Shown here piece by piece: positions 58,999-64,000 of a DNA stretch of 64,000 nucleotides; the stretch's first letter is position 1, and each line of letters starts with the position of its first letter. The position numbers and the translations under genes are program-made. The stretch covers positions 1 to 64,000 of the forward strand of contig JAQXEK010000023.1 in NCBI GenBank assembly GCA_029250885.1. The letters run 5' to 3'. The DNA is from Planctomycetota bacterium (GTDB lineage: Bacteria; Planctomycetota; UBA1135; GCA-002686595). The notes beneath the pieces were generated by a model. The model was given only the letters and a program-made list of their open reading frames with translations, ran no database searches and was not told the origin of the DNA.

Positions 58999-59834
58999 CT
59001 CCGGCGATTTCGCCGCCGCCGGTTCCGCTTCTCGATACGCCGCCGCTCTAGGTCCGTGGCTTTGCGCATGACAGCATGCCCAGGGAGAGCGACTGAGCCG
59101 CTGCTCTCCTGGCCATAGGCCTCGAGGAAGCGCTCGACATCTGGCTCGGCCAGCAGGGGCCCCGCATCGGCGACAAAGCCCGCTAGATCGGTGAGGTAGT
59201 GACTTGCGGTTTGGCTGAAGTCGCCGCGCCACGGATCCAAGATAGTCAGGGCTCCATCCGGCTGGCGCACGAGGTTGCGCAGATAGTAGTTGTGGTGCAC
59301 GAAGCCCGCTTGGTGCATACGACTGGCGAGGTGCCCGGCGCTGGCCGCGACCTCTACGCGTTGCTCGCTCGTGGCACCTTTTAGGTAGGCCTCCAAATCC
59401 ACGGAGCCGGGTACTTCACGGGTGGCAAGAAATTGCATCGTGGGCTGTCCCCATCGGTTGTGCTGGACCCCTGCCAAGAGCGGCTCGGCGGCGGGCAGGC
59501 CGCGCTCGATCAACTCCAGCAGGTTACCCATCTCTTGGAGCCTTGGAATGGACCTGCCGAGGAAGGCCCGGCTTGTACTGTGGCGCAGGGCGCTCTTCCA
59601 GGAGAGCCTGCCACCCTTGACCCAGGCCCGCTCCGAAGAAGCGCCCCAGGCGACCCAGTCGCCGGCGTCCCTCTGGCCACAGCGCTTAAGTCCGGCGGCG
59701 AGGAGCTCGGGTTCTGGCTCGCCGCCACTTAGCGAGGAGAGCCAAATCGCGCCGGTGGGCAGGGCGAATCTGACCCCGGGTGGGGGGCTGCCGGGCTTGG
59801 GGACCGGGTTCTTGGGAGAAGGTGGAGGAGTCAT
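58995..59834 (-). CDS. WaaP/Kdo-kinase-like protein with altered catalytic loop
   Basis: 279 residues. A Pro-rich N-terminus precedes a kinase-like fold of the lipopolysaccharide-kinase (WaaP/KdkA, PF06293) type. ASRMHQAGFVHHNYYLRNLV corresponds to the catalytic loop H-x-D-x5-N, but the Asp is Asn; ALTILDPWRGDF corresponds to the metal-binding D-F-G region and retains its Asp. The C-terminus is extremely basic (RRRIEKRNRRRRNRR), suited to membrane or nucleic-acid contact. It would phosphorylate LPS core sugar if active; the changed Asp questions this. Convergent with the cheD-HDOD operon. Confidence 0.75.
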   Translation of the reverse strand: MTPPPSPKNPVPKPGSPPPGVRFALPTGAIWLSSLSGGEPEPELLAAGLKRCGQRDAGDWVAWGASSERAWVKGGRLSWKSALRHSTSRAFLGRSIPRLQEMGNLLELIERGLPAAEPLLAGVQHNRWGQPTMQFLATREVPGSVDLEAYLKGATSEQRVEVAASAGHLASRMHQAGFVHHNYYLRNLVRQPDGALTILDPWRGDFSQTASHYLTDLAGFVADAGPLLAEPDVERFLEAYGQESSGSVALPGHAVMRKATDLERRRIEKRNRRRRNRRS

Positions 59835-59881
59835 CAGGTCGGTGCTTCGTTTCGACAGTATCCTAGCTAGAATCCGTGCCT

Positions 59882-62296
59882 ATGACGGCATCGGATTCGA
59901 GCACGGGGAAAGATGAGGCGGGAAGCGGCGATTTGCCGGCCAACGGTACGAGCGGTTTCCTGTGGGATGACTGCGAGCCCGCCCCGGAGGCGGCGGCTCA
60001 TTCGGAGCCCGAATCCCGGGTGCCCACCAATCCCTACGGTGCCTACGAGGAGAGCGCCACCCAGGAGAACCGCGAGATGGCAGAGCCCTCGATCTGGGAT
60101 GTGGGCCCCCAGACGCCCGCCTCGTCGGAGGTCTTTTCCGGCTCCGTGGAGCCGGCTTCTGTGGAGGTCCTACTCGACGGCTTGAACCCGGCCCAGGCCG
60201 AGGCGACCCAATGGGTCGAAGGCCCACTGTTGATTCTTGCCGGCGCGGGCTCGGGGAAGACCCGCGTGATCACCCACCGCATCGCACACCTCGTTCGCAC
60301 CGGCGCCGCTCGCCCCCACGAGATCCTGGCGATCACATTCACTAACAAGGCCGCTAAGGAGATGCGCGAGCGGGTGGAGGGGCTCGTGCCTGAGAAGGGT
60401 TTGTGGATCAGTACGTTCCACTCTATGTGCGCGCGCATCCTGCGCCGGGACATCGGCGTGCTGCCAGGCTTTACCCGGGACTTCACGATCTACGATACGA
60501 GCGACAAGAACCAGCTTGTGAAGACGATCCTGAAGGACCTGAACTACGACACCAAGCGCTTTCGGCCGGGTATGGTGGCCGGTTGGATTTCCGAGTGGAA
60601 AAACACCGCCTGGGCTGAGGCTGGCCAGCACTACGACGACGGCCAGATCCAGGGCTACGAGGACGAGGTCCTAGTGCGCACCCGGCGCATCTACGACGAG
60701 ACGATGCGGCGCAACAACGCCCTGGATTTTGACGACCTCTTGATACGCACACTGGAGATCTTCGAGCAGCATCCCGGCGTGCGCGACCAGTACGCCCAGC
60801 GCTTCCGCTTCGTGCTAGTTGATGAGTACCAGGACACTAACCGCATTCAGTACCGGCTGACCCGGCACATCGCTGGGCACCACGGCAACCTGGCGGTCTG
60901 CGGCGATCCGGACCAGTCGATCTACGCCTGGCGCGGCGCAGACATCCGCAACATCATGGACTTCGAGCGAGACTGGCCCGGTGCGAAGGTCGTGAAGCTC
61001 GAGCAGAACTACCGCTCGACCAAGAAGATCTTGAGGGCGGCCCAGGCCGTAATCGCGAACAACGCCGAGCGCAAGGAGAAGGATCTCTTCACCGAGGGCG
61101 AGGACGGCGAGGACATTATGGTCCTTGAGTGTGGCGACGAGAACGACGAGGGCGACTCCATCGGTGGCATGATCCATGACTTTAAGGGCATGGGCTACAG
61201 CTTCGGTGACGTGGCAATCTTGTATCGGGTTAACTTTATGCAGCGCGCCCTCGAGCGCGGGCTGCGCTTTGCGGGCGTGCCGTATCAAATTGTGGGGGGT
61301 GTAGAGTTCTACAAGCGCAAGGAGATCCGCGACCTGGTCAGCTACCTGCAGCTGATCGCGAACCCGTCTGCGGACGTGGCCTGTGCGCGCATTCTCAATG
61401 TTCCGCCCCGTGGCATCGGCGCGAAGAGCGTGGAGAAGCTCAGCGCCTGGGCTCGGGATCGGCGCGTGCCCCTCAGCCGCGCTTGCTCGTCCAAGGAAGC
61501 CCTAGCGACGATCCGTGGCCGCGCGAAGAACAGCCTGGCTAGCTTCGCCGAGCAGCTCGAGGCCTGGCAGCCCTTGCTAAACCTTGGCGCCTCGGATGCC
61601 CTGCGGCAGGTGATCGAGGACGTGAACTATTGGAAGCACCTGGACAACGGCGAGCCCGAGGCCCTAAGCCGGGCAGAGAATGTCGAGGAGCTGGTGGCTA
61701 GCGCGGAGTCCTGGGACAAGGAGTTCCCCAAGGACGGCCTGCGCGGCTTCCTACAGGAGGTTTCTCTGGTCAGCGAAGTCGACGGCTACGACAACGAGGA
61801 CGGCCAGGTCGCCCTGATGACCCTACACGCAGCGAAGGGACTCGAGTTCCCGGTTGTGTTTATCGCGGGCTTGGAGGACGAGCTCTTGCCCCACGTCAAC
61901 GCGATGCAATCTGAAGATGGCGTGGAAGAGGAGCGCCGCCTGATGTACGTGGGCATCACCCGCGCCCGGGAGCGGCTGGTCTTGACCCGCGCGGTTGTGC
62001 GGAACCACTTCGGCGAGTTCGTGTCCCGAAACGGATCGCGGTTCCTCGACGAGATCCCGCCGGAGCTCTACGGGGAGCAGTCCGAGACCGAGATTATGGA
62101 GACCGCCCTTGGCACCTTCGACGACAAGTCCTCGGGCCTTAAAGTTGGCATGTGGGTGCACCACGATCACTTTGGCAAAGGCACGATCGAAGAGCTCGTG
62201 GGGTCGGACGTAAACGCTAGGGCGACGGTCAAGTTTGACTCCGCGGGACGCCGGACCCTGCTGCTGAGTTACGCCAACCTAAAGGTACTAAAGTGA
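59882..62296 (+). CDS. UvrD/PcrA/Rep-type DNA helicase
   Basis: 804 residues from ATG 59882; an in-frame GTG two codons upstream is possible. An acidic, low-complexity N-terminal extension of about 85 residues is unusual for the family. Then: Q motif LNPAQAEATQWV, I LAGAGSGKTRVITHRI, NALDFDDLLIRTLEIF, II VDEYQDTNRIQ, III GDPDQSIYAWRGAD, IV QNYRSTKKIL, V TLHAAKGLEFPVVF, VI RRLMYVGITRARERL. The C-terminal Tudor-like segment (VGMWVHHDHFGKGTIEEL) is PcrA-like and contacts RNA polymerase in relatives. It unwinds DNA 3'-5' in repair. It overlaps the next gene as GTGA. Confidence 0.93.
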   Translation: MTASDSSTGKDEAGSGDLPANGTSGFLWDDCEPAPEAAAHSEPESRVPTNPYGAYEESATQENREMAEPSIWDVGPQTPASSEVFSGSVEPASVEVLLDGLNPAQAEATQWVEGPLLILAGAGSGKTRVITHRIAHLVRTGAARPHEILAITFTNKAAKEMRERVEGLVPEKGLWISTFHSMCARILRRDIGVLPGFTRDFTIYDTSDKNQLVKTILKDLNYDTKRFRPGMVAGWISEWKNTAWAEAGQHYDDGQIQGYEDEVLVRTRRIYDETMRRNNALDFDDLLIRTLEIFEQHPGVRDQYAQRFRFVLVDEYQDTNRIQYRLTRHIAGHHGNLAVCGDPDQSIYAWRGADIRNIMDFERDWPGAKVVKLEQNYRSTKKILRAAQAVIANNAERKEKDLFTEGEDGEDIMVLECGDENDEGDSIGGMIHDFKGMGYSFGDVAILYRVNFMQRALERGLRFAGVPYQIVGGVEFYKRKEIRDLVSYLQLIANPSADVACARILNVPPRGIGAKSVEKLSAWARDRRVPLSRACSSKEALATIRGRAKNSLASFAEQLEAWQPLLNLGASDALRQVIEDVNYWKHLDNGEPEALSRAENVEELVASAESWDKEFPKDGLRGFLQEVSLVSEVDGYDNEDGQVALMTLHAAKGLEFPVVFIAGLEDELLPHVNAMQSEDGVEEERRLMYVGITRARERLVLTRAVVRNHFGEFVSRNGSRFLDEIPPELYGEQSETEIMETALGTFDDKSSGLKVGMWVHHDHFGKGTIEELVGSDVNARATVKFDSAGRRTLLLSYANLKVLK

Positions 62297-63219
62297 GCGA
62301 CTCCTTGAAGAAGTCGGCCCATGGGGCCCTTAATCAACTGCACGAGAAGGCCGTCGCCGAGGGCACCTTGCCCGAGCTAGTCGAGCTTCTATGCCAGGCG
62401 ACAAGGCGCGCGCGCGCGGCATCCGAGGCCTCGACCGCACCGACAGCTGCAGACTTCCCGGGCCGCTTCGGGATGATCGGCAAGAGTCCCGCTATGGAGG
62501 CGCTCTTCCGCTTGATCGAGCGCGTCAGTGTCAGCCACGTGCCGGTGCTCGTTCACGGCGAGACCGGGGCCGGTAAGGAGCTCGTGGCACGTGCCCTGCA
62601 CGCCGGGAGTCCGCGGGCGGACAAGACCTTCCTGGCCGAAAACTGTGCCGCCATCGCCGCATCGCTCTTGGAGAGCGAGCTCTTCGGCCACGTGCGCGGA
62701 GCCTTCACCGACGCGTCGAAGGATCGCGATGGCAGCTTTGTGACCGCGGACGGCGGCACAGTCTTTCTAGACGAGATCGGCGACATGCCCATGGAGATGC
62801 AGGCCAAGATCCTACGGGTTGTGCAGGAGGGCGAGGTTCGGCCCGTGGGTTCGAACAAGGTGCGCAAGGTCGATGTGCGCCTGGTGGCAGCCAGCCACAG
62901 GGACCTGGCAGCCATGGTTCAAGCTGGCGAGTTCCGCGAGGATCTCCTTTACCGTTTGAATGTGATCACCCTAGAGGTTCCCGCCCTAAGGGATCGCCCC
63001 GGGGACGTGGATCTGTTGGCGGACTTCTACCTGCGCAAGATCAGTAGCGACGACAGCACTGGGCTGGCGACCCTGACTCCCGCTGCGCGGGCAGCCCTTA
63101 ACGCCTACGCTTGGCCAGGCAATGTTCGCGAGCTTGAGAACGAGATTCGACGGGCAACAGCCCTCCTTTCTGGCTCTATCATCAATGTTTCGGACCTAAG
63201 CCCGACCCTGCAGGTGTAG
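62293..63219 (+). CDS. AAA+ protein of the sigma-54-activator family, without DNA-binding domain
   Basis: 308 residues with a GTG start overlapping the helicase stop (GTGA). The first 60 residues are helical with no receiver, GAF or PAS domain. The AAA+ core has IGKSPAMEALFRLIERVSVS, Walker A HGETGAGKELVARALH, the L1 loop GHVRGAFTDASKDRDGSF, Walker B GGTVFLDEIGDMPMEMQ, the arginine-finger region LLYRLNVITLEVPALRDRPG and sensor II YAWPGNVRELENEIRRA. The L1 motif is GAFTDA where sigma-54 contact needs GAFTGA. The protein stops shortly after the AAA+ domain, so there is no Fis-type helix-turn-helix. It may act from solution or have another remodelling target. Confidence 0.88.
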   Translation: MSDSLKKSAHGALNQLHEKAVAEGTLPELVELLCQATRRARAASEASTAPTAADFPGRFGMIGKSPAMEALFRLIERVSVSHVPVLVHGETGAGKELVARALHAGSPRADKTFLAENCAAIAASLLESELFGHVRGAFTDASKDRDGSFVTADGGTVFLDEIGDMPMEMQAKILRVVQEGEVRPVGSNKVRKVDVRLVAASHRDLAAMVQAGEFREDLLYRLNVITLEVPALRDRPGDVDLLADFYLRKISSDDSTGLATLTPAARAALNAYAWPGNVRELENEIRRATALLSGSIINVSDLSPTLQV

Positions 63220-63329
63220 CCCGGAAGACAAGCCTAGGTAGCAGGTGGAAGTTCCCGCATACCGAAGCGTATGATCTTCCGGACCTTCACCCCCAAGAAT
63301 CGCCCTAGGGCGCAAACCAAGGAGCCGTC

Positions 63330-64000
63330 GTGGCCCAACCCCGAAAGAGATCCCAGACCACCCGCCGCACCGCTGAACGAGCGGCGCCCTCCTCCCGCAC
63401 CCGGAAGCAGACCACTGGCAATGCTCCCGAGAAGCGCGCGGCCATCCGGCGCCCCTCGTCTTCGGGTCCCCCGGTCATCGTGATCGTTCTTGGCGGTCTA
63501 CTTGTGGTTGGCGCACTTCTCTACGGCTTCATGTCTGGAGCTGGGTCGGGAGCTGGGGCCCAGACCTACATCGACGCCGCGACCCGCGGAATCGCGAAGG
63601 GCGACACTACGGACTCGGCCAATACAAAGCTAAAGCTCGCCGAGCAGGATCCGGATCTAACCAAGGACCACGTCGCCCAGATCAAAGCTCTGCGCGAGCA
63701 GTTCAAGATCATCGACGCAGACCTTCTGCTCCAGGCTTCGAACGCCGTGGGCACAAAATACTTCCAAGAGAAGCTCGTTAAGTACTCCGACAAGCACCTC
63801 AGCGGCGAGCCAGGCCACCCCGAAGCACGCGTGTTTGTCGAGCGCGCCCAGGAGTTCAAGAACCGCTGGCCGTCCCACCCCGAGATGCCCTGGGTTGATC
63901 GCAATGTCGGGCGCTTCAACGGCTTCGTAGATCTGAGCAAGCCGCCGACCTGGGCGGACATGGGCTGGAAGCTCAAGCGCCTTGTACACGGCACACCTAA
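63330..64000 (+). CDS. Membrane-anchored helical protein (C-terminus cut by window)
   Basis: A GTG start at 63330 with GGAG 5 bases upstream opens a frame that continues past base 64000 (at least 223 codons). The first 45 residues are strongly basic (AQPRKRSQTTRRTAERA). One membrane helix follows (VIVIVLGGLLVVGALLYGFM), then a Gly/Ala linker and a charged helical domain (TKLKLAEQDPDLTKDHVAQI, YFQEKLVKYSDKHLSGEPGH) resembling tetratricopeptide scaffolds. Orientation is probably cytoplasmic N-terminus and periplasmic C-terminus. The family is not recognised. It lies 110 bases after the AAA+ gene on the same strand. Confidence 0.75.
   Translation, partial: MAQPRKRSQTTRRTAERAAPSSRTRKQTTGNAPEKRAAIRRPSSSGPPVIVIVLGGLLVVGALLYGFMSGAGSGAGAQTYIDAATRGIAKGDTTDSANTKLKLAEQDPDLTKDHVAQIKALREQFKIIDADLLLQASNAVGTKYFQEKLVKYSDKHLSGEPGHPEARVFVERAQEFKNRWPSHPEMPWVDRNVGRFNGFVDLSKPPTWADMGWKLKRLVHGTP

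Noticed and set aside
59405-59420. Sigma-54-like TGGCAAG...TTGCA
   Set aside because: GG-to-GC distance is 9, not 10, and it lies inside the WaaP-like kinase gene.
1-64000. CRISPR arrays, insertion sequences, prophage or integrase genes
   Set aside because: No spaced direct repeats, transposase or phage-like products were seen on either strand.

Overview
The window is about 62-64 percent GC by eye and densely coded. I identify 48 probable protein genes (two cut by the window edges, one of them a doubtful 65-residue ORF) and no rRNA, tRNA, CRISPR array, insertion sequence or prophage. The genes describe a free-living Gram-negative bacterium with an outer membrane: a BamA/Omp85 protein followed by LpxD, a fused LpxC-FabZ and LpxA, plus lipoproteins, several glycosyltransferases and a polysaccharide flippase. 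The LpxC-FabZ fusion, FG-GAP repeat lipoprotein, carboxypeptidase-regulatory-like protein, SSS symporters and patatin-ferredoxin fusion together suggest a planctomycete-like lineage (PVC or FCB side of the tree). That placement is inference; there is no ribosomal marker to settle it. About three quarters of complete genes end in TAG, which is very unusual for a GC-rich bacterium.

Layout. 1-4.5 kb: a truncated beta-propeller lipoprotein, an SSS symporter with a bacterial-PH-domain membrane protein, and a degenerate inositol-monophosphatase-family protein. 4.6-7.8 kb: a DEAD-box RNA helicase, a terminator, a C-rich leader and replicative helicase dnaB. 7.85-13.8 kb: outer-membrane block bamA, lpxD, lpxC-fabZ, lpxA. 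13.8-19.0 kb: a beta-oxidation operon on the minus strand (thiolase, multifunctional enoyl-CoA hydratase/3-hydroxyacyl-CoA dehydrogenase, acyl-CoA dehydrogenase), with a divergent patatin-ferredoxin fusion at 19.4 kb. 20.5-31.3 kb: asnB, a SLC13-type transporter with RCK domains, RecQ, an unknown protein, a site-2-type protease and a three-gene ABC exporter.

31.4-39.9 kb: an FHA protein, four glycosyltransferases, a Wzx-type flippase, ArsC and a DUF4920 lipoprotein, which look like cell-surface glycan genes. 40-45 kb: an isocitrate/isopropylmalate dehydrogenase family enzyme, a large secreted protein and a second SSS symporter with a 58-residue membrane partner. 45.4-53.7 kb: a multispanning protein with a C-terminal repeat, a degenerate EEP-fold protein, an FG-GAP lipoprotein and a carboxypeptidase-regulatory-like protein. 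53.8-57.3 kb: hutH and hutU (histidine to imidazolonepropionate). 57.6-64 kb: cheD overlapping an HDOD gene, a WaaP-like kinase with an altered active site, a UvrD/PcrA helicase overlapping an AAA+ protein of the sigma-54-activator family that lacks a DNA-binding domain, and a truncated membrane protein.

The themes are envelope construction, fatty-acid and histidine catabolism, and signalling. The features that deserve follow-up are the TAG-dominant stop usage, the dnaB leader, the patatin-ferredoxin fusion, and a set of family members (IMPase, WaaP-like kinase, EEP, AAA+ activator) that have lost signature residues.
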